A DNA stretch of 38,793 bases from Comamonadaceae bacterium (GTDB lineage: Bacteria; Pseudomonadota; Gammaproteobacteria; Burkholderiales; Burkholderiaceae_C). The notes below the pieces were generated by a model. That model saw only the letters and a list, made by a program, of their open reading frames with translations, was not told where the DNA came from and searched no databases. Numbering within the stretch: the stretch's first letter is position 1; every line of letters starts with the position of its first letter. The stretch covers positions 1 through 38,793 of the forward strand of contig BJGT01000016.1 of the NCBI GenBank assembly GCA_014190675.1, in the 5' to 3' direction. Below, in pieces: positions 1 to 9,011 of the stretch. The position numbers and the translations under genes are program-made.

Positions 1-917
1 AGCTGGTGATCAGCGACGACGAGCTGCGCGAGAGCATCGAGACCAACCAGCTGCGCCTGATGCGCGAGCGCGGCAGCGACCTCACCATTTTCAGCCCGCG
101 TGCGAGCTTCATGGCGCACCACATTGGTGACTTTGAGGTGTCCAGCACTTGGGCGGCGATCTGCAACGAGCTCTGCTACCGCGTCAGCCAGCTGTTCCCG
201 GACCACTTCATTCCCGCGGCTATGCTGCCGCAAAGCCCGGGCGTCGACCCCGCCACCTGCATCCCGGAGCTTGAGCGCTGCGTGCGCGAGTACGGCAACG
301 TCGGCATCAACCTCAACCCTGACCCATCGGGCGGCCACTGGACCTCACCCCCCTTGAGCGATCGGGCGTGGTATCCCATCTACGAAAAGATGGTCGAGCA
401 CAGCATTCCGGCCATGATTCACGTGTCGACCAGCTGCAACAGCTGTTTCCACACCACCGGTGCGCACTACCTGAACGCAGACACCACGGCCTTTATGCAG
501 TGCCTGACCAGCGACCTGTTCAAGGATTTCCCCACGCTCAAGTTCATCATTCCGCACGGCGGCGGCGCCGTGCCCTACCACTGGGGGCGTTTCCGTGGCC
601 TGGCGCAGGAACTCAAAAAGCCGCTGCTCAAAGACCACCTGCTCAAAAATATCTTTTTTGACACCTGCGTCTACCACCAGCCCGGCATTGACCTGCTGAC
701 TAAGGTGATTCCGGTAGACAACATTCTGTTTGCCAGCGAGATGATCGGCGCGGTGCGCGGCATCGACCCCGAAACTGGCTATTACTTCGATGACACCAAG
801 CGCTACATCGAGACCTCGACCATCGTGGTGGGCGACGACCGCCACAAGATTTATGAAGGCAACGCGCGCCGTGTGTTCCCGCGGCTGGACGCGGCCCTCA
901 AGGCGCGCGGCCACTGA
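1..917 (+). CDS. pmdE: 4-oxalomesaconate hydratase, 5' end outside the window
   Basis: Amidohydrolase-family hydratase of the protocatechuate 4,5-cleavage pathway (LigJ/PmdE type). It adds water to 4-oxalomesaconate to give 4-carboxy-4-hydroxy-2-oxoadipate in the cytoplasm. The reading frame is open at the left edge, so the GTG at position 6 is not the real start. About 40 N-terminal residues, including the expected metal-binding HxH, are missing. Visible family signatures are ERGSDLTIFSPRASFMAHH near the start, HGGGAVPYHWGRFRG in the middle, and SEMIGAVRGIDP late in the protein. It ends 53 bp before pmdF and heads the operon segment seen here, matching the order pmdEFDABC known in Comamonas. 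The family call is firm. The promoter and any pmdU, pmdK or regulator genes lie outside the window. Confidence 0.9.
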   Translation, partial: LVISDDELRESIETNQLRLMRERGSDLTIFSPRASFMAHHIGDFEVSSTWAAICNELCYRVSQLFPDHFIPAAMLPQSPGVDPATCIPELERCVREYGNVGINLNPDPSGGHWTSPPLSDRAWYPIYEKMVEHSIPAMIHVSTSCNSCFHTTGAHYLNADTTAFMQCLTSDLFKDFPTLKFIIPHGGGAVPYHWGRFRGLAQELKKPLLKDHLLKNIFFDTCVYHQPGIDLLTKVIPVDNILFASEMIGAVRGIDPETGYYFDDTKRYIETSTIVVGDDRHKIYEGNARRVFPRLDAALKARGH

Positions 918-970
918 GCCCTTGGCTGACCTGCGCCGGCTCGACCTGACCCCCCAAGGAGAAACTGACC

Positions 971-1654
971 ATGTATGAACTCGGCCTTGTGTACCGCAAC
1001 ATCCAGCGCGCTGACCGCGCCTCCGCCGACGCCCTGGCCGCGCTGGGCTCTGCCACTGTGCACGAAGCCATGGGCCGTGTCGGCCTGCTCAAACCCTATA
1101 TGCGCCCGGTGTATGCCGGTGCCCAGGTGTCGGGCACCGCGGTGACCGTGCTGCTCCATCCGGGTGACAACTGGATGATGCACGTGGTGGCCGAGCAGAT
1201 CCAGCGCGGGGATATCGTGGTGGCGGCGATCACGGCCGAATGCACCGACGGTTATTTTGGCGACCTGTTGGCCACCAGCTTCCAGGCGCGCGGCGCCCGT
1301 GCCTTGGTGATCGATGCCGGCGTGCGCGATGTCAAAGAGCTCACGCGCATGGGTTTCCCGGTCTGGAGCAAAGCGATTTCCAGCAAGGGCACCGTCAAGG
1401 CCACCCTGGGTTCGGTGAATATTCCGGTGGTCTGCGCCGGTATGCTCGTCAGACCGGGCGACGTGATCGTGGCCGATGACGATGGCGTGGTCTGCGTGCC
1501 CGCTGCGCTGGCTGCCAAGACGCTGGCTGCGGCGCTGCGGCGCGAAGCCAATGAGGGCGAGAAGCGCGCCAAGCTCGCCGCCGGCGTGCTCGGGCTGGAC
1601 ATGTACAAAATGCGCGAACCGCTGGCCGTCGCTGGGCTGCGCTACATCGACTAA
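971..1654 (+). CDS. pmdF: 4-carboxy-4-hydroxy-2-oxoadipate aldolase / oxaloacetate decarboxylase
   Basis: RraA-fold class II pyruvate aldolase of 227 residues, the usual length for LigK/PmdF. It cleaves 4-carboxy-4-hydroxy-2-oxoadipate to pyruvate and oxaloacetate and normally also decarboxylates oxaloacetate. The family's active-site loop GDLLA is at residues 97-101. The Arg-Asp pair used for substrate and divalent-metal binding is R119/D120 in DAGVRD. A good ribosome-binding site, AAGGAG at 956-961, lies 9 bases before the ATG and fixes the start. It sits between pmdE and pmdD in the expected operon order. RraA itself, the RNase E inhibitor, is a paralogue, but the gene context and the Arg-Asp pair favour the aldolase. 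Confidence 0.92.
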   Translation: MYELGLVYRNIQRADRASADALAALGSATVHEAMGRVGLLKPYMRPVYAGAQVSGTAVTVLLHPGDNWMMHVVAEQIQRGDIVVAAITAECTDGYFGDLLATSFQARGARALVIDAGVRDVKELTRMGFPVWSKAISSKGTVKATLGSVNIPVVCAGMLVRPGDVIVADDDGVVCVPAALAAKTLAAALRREANEGEKRAKLAAGVLGLDMYKMREPLAVAGLRYID

Positions 1655-1668
1655 AGCCGGCCACCACC

Positions 1669-2601
1669 ATGAGCAAACCCACCACGGGTGACTTCACCAA
1701 AACCGCTGGATGGATGGACTGGTATGCCGGCCCGGCCCGGCCCCGCTTTGCGCTGCCGGCCGGGGCGGTGGACGCCCACTGCCACGTGTTTGGTCCGGGC
1801 GCTGAGTTTCCCTACGCCCCCGAGCGCAAGTACACGCCCTGCGATGCCTCCAAAGCACAGCTGTTCGCACTGCGCGATCACTTGGGCTTTGACCGTAACG
1901 TGATTGTGCAGGCTACCTGCCACGGCGCCGACAACCGCGCCATGGCCGATGCCTGCGTTGCCTCGGGCGGCCGCGCGCGCGGCGTGGCCACTGTCAAGCG
2001 CAGCATCAGCGATGCCGAATTGCAGGCCTTGCACGCGGCTGGCGTGCGGGGCGTGCGCTTCAATTTTGTCAAACGGTTGGTGGACTTCACGCCCAAGGAC
2101 GAATTGCTGGAGATAGCCCACCGCATCAAGCCCCTGGGCTGGCATGTGGTGATCTATTTTGAGGCGGTGGACTTGCCCGAGCTGTGGGAGTTTTTCACCA
2201 CCCTGCCCACCACCGTGGTGGTGGACCACATGGGCCGACCCGATGTGAGCAAGCCCCTGGACGGCCCGGAGTTTGAGCTGTTTGTGCGCTTCATGCGCGA
2301 GCACCCCAACGTGTGGAGCAAGGTCAGCTGTCCTGAGCGCCTGAGCGTGACGGGTCCCAAGGCCTTGCAGGGCGAAGCCAATGCCTACCGCGATGTACTG
2401 CCCTTTGCCCGCTGCATCGTTGAGACCTTTCCCGACCGGGTGCTGTGGGGCACCGACTGGCCGCACCCCAACCTGAAGGACCATATGCCCGACGACGGCC
2501 TGCTGGTCGAATTTATCCCGCACATCGCCGTCACGCCCGAGCTCCAGACCAAGTTGCTCGTCACCAACCCCATGCGCTTGTACTGGCCAGACGAATGTTG
2601 A
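1669..2601 (+). CDS. pmdD: 2-pyrone-4,6-dicarboxylate hydrolase
   Basis: Amidohydrolase-superfamily lactonase (LigI/PmdD) that opens 2-pyrone-4,6-dicarboxylate to 4-oxalomesaconate. The protein has 310 residues. The superfamily HxH is H37/H39 in DAHCHVFGP. A strand-end motif VDHMGRPD lies mid-protein, and WGTDWPHPN near the C-terminus carries the conserved Asp. LigI is known to work without a bound metal, so the HxH probably binds substrate. The ATG lies 14 bases after pmdF with only a weak ribosome-binding site. The TGA stop is the first few bases of an 84-bp tandem repeat, so the repeat abuts the coding end without changing the protein. Confidence 0.92.
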   Translation: MSKPTTGDFTKTAGWMDWYAGPARPRFALPAGAVDAHCHVFGPGAEFPYAPERKYTPCDASKAQLFALRDHLGFDRNVIVQATCHGADNRAMADACVASGGRARGVATVKRSISDAELQALHAAGVRGVRFNFVKRLVDFTPKDELLEIAHRIKPLGWHVVIYFEAVDLPELWEFFTTLPTTVVVDHMGRPDVSKPLDGPEFELFVRFMREHPNVWSKVSCPERLSVTGPKALQGEANAYRDVLPFARCIVETFPDRVLWGTDWPHPNLKDHMPDDGLLVEFIPHIAVTPELQTKLLVTNPMRLYWPDEC

Positions 2602-2765
2602 CCCCCACGCTTGTCGCTGCGCGTACGGCGCTGCCCCCCGAGGGGGCGTCAGTCGCCTTGGGGCGGCCCGGCGGCGACTGGTTGACCCCCACGCTTGTCG
2701 CTGCGCGTACGGCGCTGCCCCCCGAGGGGGCGTCAGTCGCCTTGGGGCGGCCCGGCGGCGACTGG
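2598..2765 (+). repeat. Exact 84-bp tandem duplication between pmdD and pmdA, with two hairpins per unit
   Basis: Two consecutive 84-bp units, 2598-2681 and 2682-2765, read identical by eye. The first begins on the last base before the pmdD stop codon. Each unit holds a tight G/C hairpin; in unit 1 it is GCCCCC/GGGGGC at 2633-2638 and 2642-2647 with a CGA loop. Each also holds a longer inverted repeat, CAGTCGCC/GGCGACTG at 2650-2657 and 2673-2680. The spacer therefore carries four stem-loops inside a co-transcribed operon. No T-tract follows, so it does not look like a standard intrinsic terminator. It resembles the G/C-rich extragenic palindromes common in Comamonadaceae genomes. Confidence 0.93.
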
Positions 2766-2784
2766 CCTTCTGATGGAGACTCTA

Positions 2785-4088
<1,304 letters not shown>

Positions 4089-5048
4089 ATGAGCAAGACC
4101 ATCAAGGTCGCCCTGGCTGGTGCCGGTGCCTTTGGCATCAAGCATCTGGACGGTATCAAAAACATCGACGGCGTGGAGGTGGTGTCTCTGATCGGCCGAG
4201 AGCTCGACAAAACCCGTGAGGTGGCGGCCAAATACGGCATCGGCCACGTGACCACCGACCTGACTGAGAGCCTGACGTTGCCCGGTCTGGATGCGGTGAT
4301 TTTGTGCACGCCGACGCAGATGCATGCCGCGCAGACCGTGGCCTGCCTGCAGGCGGGCAAGCATGTGCAGGTGGAAATTCCTCTGGCTGACTCTTTGGCT
4401 GGCGCGCAGGACGTGGTGGCCTGGCAGCGCAAGACCGGCCTGGTGGCCATGTGCGGCCACACCCGGCGCTTCAACCCCAGCCACCAGTTTGTGAACCAAA
4501 AAATCCGGGCTGGGCAGTTCAACATTCAGCAGTTGGATGTGCAGACCTATTTCTTCCGCCGCAGCAACATGAACGCCCTGGGCCAGCCGCGCAGCTGGAC
4601 AGATCACCTGCTGTGGCACCACGCCGCCCACACGGTGGATTTGTTTGCCTACCAGTGCGGCAGCCCGATCGTCAAAGCCAATGCCTTGCAGGGGCCGATT
4701 CACCCGGTGCTCGGTATTGCCATGGACATGAGCATCCAGCTGCAGGCCGCCAATGGTGCCATCTGCACGCTGAGCTTGAGCTTCAACAACGACGGCCCGC
4801 TGGGTACCTTCTTTCGCTACATCGGCGACAGTGCCACTTACCTGGCCCGCTACGATGACCTGTACACCGGCAAGGAAGAAAAAATCGATGTCAGCCAGGT
4901 GGCGGTGAGCATGAACGGCATCGAGCTGCAAGACCGCGAATTCTTTGCCGCCATCCGCGAAGGACGCGAGCCCAACGGCAGTGCTGCGCAGGTGCTGGCC
5001 TGCTACGAGGTGCTGCAGGGCTTGGAGCGGCAGTTGGCCGGCGGGTGA
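4089..5048 (+). CDS. pmdC: 4-carboxy-2-hydroxymuconate-6-semialdehyde dehydrogenase
   Basis: Gfo/Idh/MocA-family dehydrogenase (LigC/PmdC, 319 residues). It uses NAD(P)+ to oxidise the hemiacetal form of the ring-cleavage product to 2-pyrone-4,6-dicarboxylate, the substrate of PmdD. The N-terminal Rossmann motif is GAGAFGIKH at residues 11-19. Typical family stretches follow: AVILCTPTQMHA, VEIPLADSLAGA and WTDHLLWHHAAHTVDLF. The ATG directly abuts the pmdB TAA, so coupling is likely. It is the last pmd gene and is followed by a weak terminator-like hairpin. Confidence 0.93.
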   Translation: MSKTIKVALAGAGAFGIKHLDGIKNIDGVEVVSLIGRELDKTREVAAKYGIGHVTTDLTESLTLPGLDAVILCTPTQMHAAQTVACLQAGKHVQVEIPLADSLAGAQDVVAWQRKTGLVAMCGHTRRFNPSHQFVNQKIRAGQFNIQQLDVQTYFFRRSNMNALGQPRSWTDHLLWHHAAHTVDLFAYQCGSPIVKANALQGPIHPVLGIAMDMSIQLQAANGAICTLSLSFNNDGPLGTFFRYIGDSATYLARYDDLYTGKEEKIDVSQVAVSMNGIELQDREFFAAIREGREPNGSAAQVLACYEVLQGLERQLAGG

Positions 5049-5081
5049 CGCCGTTTGATATCGAAAAGAGGGCAAACTGTT

Positions 5082-5111
5082 CAAGCCTGACAGGGCTTGG
5101 GAGCGTTTTTT
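5082..5111 (+). terminator. Weak candidate terminator after pmdC
   Basis: Inverted repeat CAAGCC (5082-5087) and GGCTTG (5094-5099) with a 6-base loop, followed after 6 bases by a run of six T (5106-5111). The position, 34 bases after the pmdC stop, fits the end of the pmd operon. The stem is only 6 bp and the T-run is set off from it, so strength is uncertain. Confidence 0.42.
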
Positions 5112-5191
5112 CCACGTGGCTTGTCGGGCGCGGTGCGCAGAGCATCGACGCTCAGGCATGGGCGGGATAAACTACAAAAACATGGAGTGAT

Positions 5192-5491
5192 ATGCGACTG
5201 ACCCCGGCCCAAATTGAGGTGATTCGTGAAGGTGCTGCCCAGCTCGCGGGCAGTGCGGCCCGGGTTTGGCTGTTTGGTTCACGTATCCGGGATGATGCGC
5301 GGGGCGGAGATGTGGACTTGCTGCTGGAGTGCGATCAGGTGGTGGACGAGCCGGCGCAGCTGTCGGCCCGATTGGCCGCGCGGGTATCGCGGGCGATGCA
5401 CGGCCGCAAGGTGGATGTGCTGATCAAGGCGCCCAACCTGATGGTCTTGCCCATCCATACTCTGGCACTTCAAGAAGGCGTTCGCCTATGA
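5192..5491 (+). CDS. MNT-domain nucleotidyltransferase, MntA-type antitoxin
   Basis: Minimal nucleotidyltransferase of 99 residues. The signature GSX9DXD is present as G29-S30 and D40/D42 in LFGSRIRDDARGGDVDLL. The third acidic residue of the fold is D75 in GRKVDVLIK. In characterised type VII systems the MNT protein adds AMP to the Tyr of the HEPN toxin's RX4HXY motif and inactivates it. The next gene encodes such a HEPN protein and overlaps this one by 4 bases, supporting that role. GGAG at 5184-5187 precedes the ATG. A possible promoter is TCGACG (5145-5150), 17 bases, then TAAACT (5168-5173), each 4 of 6 to consensus. The antitoxin is upstream here, the reverse of Shewanella hepT-mntA. 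Confidence 0.85.
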   Translation: MRLTPAQIEVIREGAAQLAGSAARVWLFGSRIRDDARGGDVDLLLECDQVVDEPAQLSARLAARVSRAMHGRKVDVLIKAPNLMVLPIHTLALQEGVRL

Positions 5492-5967
5492 AAATCACCC
5501 TGGCACAAACTGCCCGCCTCGAATTTCTGGCGCGCGTCACCGACAAGGAGTGGCAGCATTTGCTGTACACGGACAGCCGCCTTTTCGGTGATCTGTTCAC
5601 AGTTCAGACCGCTGAAAAAATTCAATCCGATCCCGTCTTGGCCGAACGGCTGGATGCTTTTGTCTCGCGCTTTGGCAGGTTGCAGGATACCGTGGGCGAC
5701 AAGCTCCTGCCTGCCTTGCTTTCGGCTTTAGCCGAGCCTGTTGGTCCCGCCATTGACAACCTTGACAAGGCAGAAAAATTGGGCCTGCTGGAATCTGCGG
5801 ACCTGTGGATGGAAATGCGGCGACTCAGGAACCAGATGGTGCACGAATACATCGAAGACTTGGCCGTGTTGACCAGTGCGTTGCGTACGGGGCACGACTT
5901 TGTTCCCATGCTTGTACAAACGGCGCGGCACTGCGTTGCCGAGACCCGGCGTTTGCTGTCGGCCTGA
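5488..5967 (+). CDS. HEPN-domain protein, HepT-type toxin
   Basis: Predicted HEPN ribonuclease toxin of 159 residues. The catalytic and AMP-acceptor motif RX4HXY is intact: R114, H119 and Y121 in RNQMVHEY. The ATG at 5488 overlaps the antitoxin stop as ATGA, so translation is coupled. The rest is Leu-rich and helical, as expected for HEPN. With the preceding MNT gene it forms a two-gene toxin-antitoxin module just behind the pmd operon. It is somewhat longer at the N-terminus than typical HepT proteins of about 130-145 residues. The pair is recognised from motifs; the RNA target is unknown. Confidence 0.82.
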   Translation: MKITLAQTARLEFLARVTDKEWQHLLYTDSRLFGDLFTVQTAEKIQSDPVLAERLDAFVSRFGRLQDTVGDKLLPALLSALAEPVGPAIDNLDKAEKLGLLESADLWMEMRRLRNQMVHEYIEDLAVLTSALRTGHDFVPMLVQTARHCVAETRRLLSA

Positions 5968-6091
5968 CTGGGCGCGAGTCAAAATCTCCCGCACGAGTGC
6001 GATCAGCGTAACGATGTTGCTGAACTTGACGGGCGCATCACCCTGGGTGGTGTACCGAGACGGTCGTATCAATCACAAAGGAATATTGCTC

Positions 6092-6244
6092 ATGACGCTC
6101 AAAGACTCGGCCTCTGATGCCTTGGTCAACGTCATGCCAACCTGGTTCATCCCGCATGGCGGGCGCCCTTGTTTTTTCATGGGCTGTCCCCCGCCCTGCG
6201 GCCTCCTCCTTGATGCCGCTGCGCCAAACGCCGCGCCGGTCTGA
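6092..6244 (+). pseudogene. 5' stub of a DODA-type class III extradiol dioxygenase gene
   Basis: An AAAGGA ribosome-binding site at about 6077-6082 precedes an ATG that opens a 50-codon frame. Its first 31 residues contain MPTWFIPHGGRPCFFMG, the N-terminal signature of the DODA/YgiD-like extradiol dioxygenases (usually PTLFIPHGGGPCFFM). After about 6184 the similarity ends abruptly in G/C-rich repeat-like sequence related to that at 10023-10054, and the frame stops at 6244. Members of this family are about 260 residues long, so most of the gene is missing. The rest of 5968-6322 has no gene I can support. It reads as a decayed gene truncated at an intergenic repeat. Confidence 0.6.
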
Positions 6245-6322
6245 TCTGGCAAGGTGTGGGCCCTGCTGCGCCGGCCCAGGCTCCGATCGAGCAGGGGGTC
6301 GCGGGGGCGGGTTGCCCTTGGT

Positions 6323-7201
6323 TCAGGTTTGAAGCTTTGGCACGGGTTTGTGTATGGCTCGGATCAGGTAGACGCCGCAGGCGATGATGATGGCGGCACC
6401 GAGAAGGGTTCGGCCAACAGGGAGGGTCTGCCAAAGCATCCAGTCCAGGCCAGCACCCCACACCAGCGCCGAGTACTCAAATGGCGCAACCGTCGCTGCC
6501 TGGCCGTAGCGAAAGGCCTGCGTGATGGTCAGTTGGCCCAAAAAACCGGTCACGCCAAGGCCGATGATCAAGGGCCAGTGGTCGGGCGACAAAGTCTGCC
6601 AGTCGGGGGCTGCCAGCGCCCCGGCCCCGGCTGCCATGAGCAGCGTCATCCAGAACACCAGGCTGCTGCTGGTGTCTGTGCGGCTCAGCACCCGACCGGT
6701 TACTGCAGACGCGGCGTAGCAAACAGACGCGCCCAAAATAGCCAGCGCACCGGTTGAGAACATGGCGGCGCCACTGGGTTTCATGGCAATCCAGACGCCG
6801 ACCAAACCGCCGCACAGGCACAGCCAATGCGTCGGGGTGGCTTTCTCGTTCAAAAATGGAATCGCCAGCAGCGTGATCAACAAGGGTGCGATAAAGGAGA
6901 TGGCGTAGGCGTCGGTCAGCGTCAGGGTTTGCAGGCCATAGGCAAACAGTGACAGCATCACAACACCCATGATGCCGCGCATCAAGTGCAAGGGCCAGCG
7001 GACCCACAACAAGCTTGCGGTTTCACGCTGCCAAAGAACGTAACAACAAACCAAGGGTAACGAGGCCATTCCCCTCATTGCGGCCACTTGCATGGGCGGG
7101 TAACTGGCAGCCAGGAGCTTCATGAGAGCGTCCATCAACGAAAAAAACCCAACAGCTGCGACCATCGCAAGGATGCCGCGGGAGTTGTCAGAAAGCTGCA
7201 T
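6323..7201 (-). CDS. DMT-superfamily (EamA) transporter
   Basis: Inner-membrane drug/metabolite transporter of 292 residues with about ten hydrophobic segments arranged as two EamA repeats. The first starts at GILAMVAAVGFFSLMDALMK, the second at GALAILGASVCYAASAV. The C-terminal half has the typical GVTGFLGQLTITQAFRYG and APFEYSALVWG motifs. It is 6 bases downstream of the HD-oxygenase gene on the same strand and is probably the third gene of that operon. The family exports or imports small metabolites. The context suggests the phosphonate or quaternary amine handled by the two oxygenases, but the substrate cannot be read from the sequence. Confidence 0.85.
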   Translation of the reverse strand: MQLSDNSRGILAMVAAVGFFSLMDALMKLLAASYPPMQVAAMRGMASLPLVCCYVLWQRETASLLWVRWPLHLMRGIMGVVMLSLFAYGLQTLTLTDAYAISFIAPLLITLLAIPFLNEKATPTHWLCLCGGLVGVWIAMKPSGAAMFSTGALAILGASVCYAASAVTGRVLSRTDTSSSLVFWMTLLMAAGAGALAAPDWQTLSPDHWPLIIGLGVTGFLGQLTITQAFRYGQAATVAPFEYSALVWGAGLDWMLWQTLPVGRTLLGAAIIIACGVYLIRAIHKPVPKLQT

Positions 7202-7207
7202 GCCGCC

Positions 7208-7789
7208 TTAGTGTCCGATGCGCTCCTTGAGCGTGCTCGCTTCGAAAGGCTTGCGTGAAAACACCTCACGCAGCATCGGTTCGAAATGCGCCAGCGACTT
7301 GCTGGGGTAGGCCGGATCAAAGGCGGCTTGGTCGTAGCGCTGGCAAAACGCCTGGCAAGAGTCGAACCACGGGTGGTCTTTGTAGGCCAGGTAGGCTTGG
7401 GGGTCTTTGCCGTAATGGTGTGCGTAGTACTGCGTTTGAAACAAGCCGTGCATTTCGACAATCCATGTCACCTCGGCGCGCACATAGGGCCGCAGGATGG
7501 ACGCGGCGACCTGAGAATGGTTTTCAGGCGACAGCTCGTCGCCGAGGTCGTGCACCAGCGCGGCCACGATGGTCTCGAGGTCAGCGCCGTCATCTTGGGC
7601 ACGGCTGGCCGTTTGCAAAGAATGCTCCAGGCGGCTGACCTGGTAGCCCTGCAGCGAGTCGTCCAGCCGCGCCAAGGCCAGCAGCAACCGATCGGGCAGG
7701 CCCCGAATGTAGTGGTGCTCTAAATCCTGCAGCAGCAAGTAATCTGCTTTCGAGCCGTCTTTCATCTGTAAAAAATTAACTGTGTTCAC
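7208..7789 (-). CDS. tmpB: HD-domain mixed-valent di-iron oxygenase, TmpB/PhnZ-like
   Basis: HD-fold protein of 193 residues. All di-iron ligands expected from PhnZ and TmpB are visible: H56 in RLEHSLQTA, H80-D81 in ALVHDLGDEL, H91 in ENHSQVAA, H114 in VEMHGLFQ and D153 in QRYDQAAFD. TmpB oxidatively cleaves the C-P bond of (R)-1-hydroxy-2-(trimethylamino)ethylphosphonate to glycine betaine and phosphate. The neighbouring dioxygenase gene would supply that substrate. I chose the GTG at 7789 because AAGGA lies 8 bases upstream; an in-frame ATG at 7765 has no such site. HD-oxygenase membership is firm. The exact substrate is inferred from the gene pair, and another hydroxyphosphonate or a polyol is possible. 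Confidence 0.72.
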   Translation of the reverse strand: MNTVNFLQMKDGSKADYLLLQDLEHHYIRGLPDRLLLALARLDDSLQGYQVSRLEHSLQTASRAQDDGADLETIVAALVHDLGDELSPENHSQVAASILRPYVRAEVTWIVEMHGLFQTQYYAHHYGKDPQAYLAYKDHPWFDSCQAFCQRYDQAAFDPAYPSKSLAHFEPMLREVFSRKPFEASTLKERIGH

Positions 7790-7802
7790 TGGAATATTCC
7801 TT

Positions 7803-8954
7803 CTAGGTATCGCGCTGGGATTCGGCGCGTTGGTGCAGCACCCGGTACAGGCTGCGGGGGCCGTCGCGGTCAATGTAGCAGCCTTGCAGCTGCCGGTGTC
7901 CTTCAGCCGGGTCAAAAGCTGTGCGCCCGTGCAGGATGCGGTTGTTGTCGAACATCATCAGTTGGCCTGCCTCGAGCTTGAAGCGCAATTCAAAGGCCGG
8001 GCTCTCAAGCAGTTGCCCCAAGTGTTTGCGTGCCCGATGGTAGCTGCGGGTATCCGCCTCGGACATCAGCGCAATGTCGTCCAGACGCGGGCTGTAGTGC
8101 ACGCCGCACAGTGCGCCGCTGCCATCGATCTCAATCATCGGCTTGACCGCCACTAGGTGCGTGCTGGCGTCTCGGTATTCAAAGCGTACTGGCACCCGGC
8201 ACAGCAAGTCAAAGCCGCGCGGGTCCAGCAGGCGCACTTGCTCGATGACGGCCAGGCTGTCCACCAGCGTGGAGAGGCCACCCGAGGTGTTGTTTTGCAA
8301 GCAGTGCAGCAGTTGAATGCCGGGGACAGGCGTGCGGTAGGGGTTGTCGGTGTGCGGCCCCAGAGCGACTGGCCGGTAGGCCAGGTCGTTCGAGTCTGGG
8401 CGTGAATACACCTCAAAAAAACTGCCGAAATTGGTGGTCCGTACAAAACCAAAGCGGTTTGCAATCGTCAGCACCGAGTCGGCCTGGGTTGGTGTGTCGT
8501 GCACCAGCAAAAAGCCGAGTTGCAGAAAATCGATCAAGGCACGGTATAAAACAGCGTCACTTTGAAGATCTGCCCAGCGATAGACCGGGGCTGGCTTGGC
8601 ATCGGCGCGCCAGGGCGTAGTGATCGGGCAGCCTTCGCTCAGGTCTGCGCCGGCACGCAGTTCTGCCGGGTCAAACAGCCCGGCGAAGCCATCACTGAAG
8701 GCCAGGTGAAGCTGCCCGTCTTGCCAGCGAGCGTCAGTGAGCATCAGATCGTCTGGCAAGTGATGCGGGTTAATCAGACGCTGGCCGGTGGTCGCATCGC
8801 GCTGGCTGCTGCAATTGCTGCGGGCACGCAACCACAGCGCGGGCAGCTCAGTGCGCACGTCTTGCCTTGTCAGGACAAGTTGGATGCTTTTGGGCTTATC
8901 GGAGACTTGAATTTCAAACACGTTTTGATCTGCCCTGCTGGCTTTGTTGGACAC
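7803..8954 (-). CDS. tmpA: Fe(II)/2-oxoglutarate dioxygenase, TmpA or gamma-butyrobetaine hydroxylase type
   Basis: TauD/TfdA-fold dioxygenase of 383 residues in the gamma-butyrobetaine hydroxylase family. With the chosen start, the iron triad is H201 and D203 in GPHTDNPYR and H342 in RILHGRTAF. The 2OG-binding Arg is about R354 in GHRQLQG. The N-terminal zinc subdomain is recognisable (ALWLRARSNCSSQ, TTGQRLI) but has lost most of its Cys ligands. TmpA hydroxylates 2-(trimethylamino)ethylphosphonate at C1, and the HD oxygenase 13 bases downstream would finish the reaction. The start is uncertain: GTG at 8954 is preferred, and a TTG at 8993 adds 13 residues. True gamma-butyrobetaine hydroxylase is the main alternative and would also feed the carnitine genes in this window. 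Confidence 0.72.
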   Translation of the reverse strand: MSNKASRADQNVFEIQVSDKPKSIQLVLTRQDVRTELPALWLRARSNCSSQRDATTGQRLINPHHLPDDLMLTDARWQDGQLHLAFSDGFAGLFDPAELRAGADLSEGCPITTPWRADAKPAPVYRWADLQSDAVLYRALIDFLQLGFLLVHDTPTQADSVLTIANRFGFVRTTNFGSFFEVYSRPDSNDLAYRPVALGPHTDNPYRTPVPGIQLLHCLQNNTSGGLSTLVDSLAVIEQVRLLDPRGFDLLCRVPVRFEYRDASTHLVAVKPMIEIDGSGALCGVHYSPRLDDIALMSEADTRSYHRARKHLGQLLESPAFELRFKLEAGQLMMFDNNRILHGRTAFDPAEGHRQLQGCYIDRDGPRSLYRVLHQRAESQRDT

Positions 8955-9011
8955 GTCTGGAGTCTGGCGCAGACAGAAAAAAAGTACAAGCAAAGAAAAC
9001 AGCCCATTAAA

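Noticed and set aside
345-914. Long open frame on the minus strand opposite pmdE, and similar long antisense frames opposite pmdB, the thioesterases and the dehydrogenases
   Set aside because: They mirror the codon bias of G/C-rich genes on the other strand; their translations show no domain and they have no ribosome-binding site.
5728-6072. Minus-strand frame starting MIRPSRYTTQ between the toxin gene and the dioxygenase stub
   Set aside because: Most of it is antisense to the HEPN gene, and the unique first 35 residues match nothing I recognise.
6254-6315. CCCTGCT/AGCAGGG inverted repeat as a terminator for the DMT transporter gene
   Set aside because: The loop is over 20 bases and no T-tract follows on the relevant strand.
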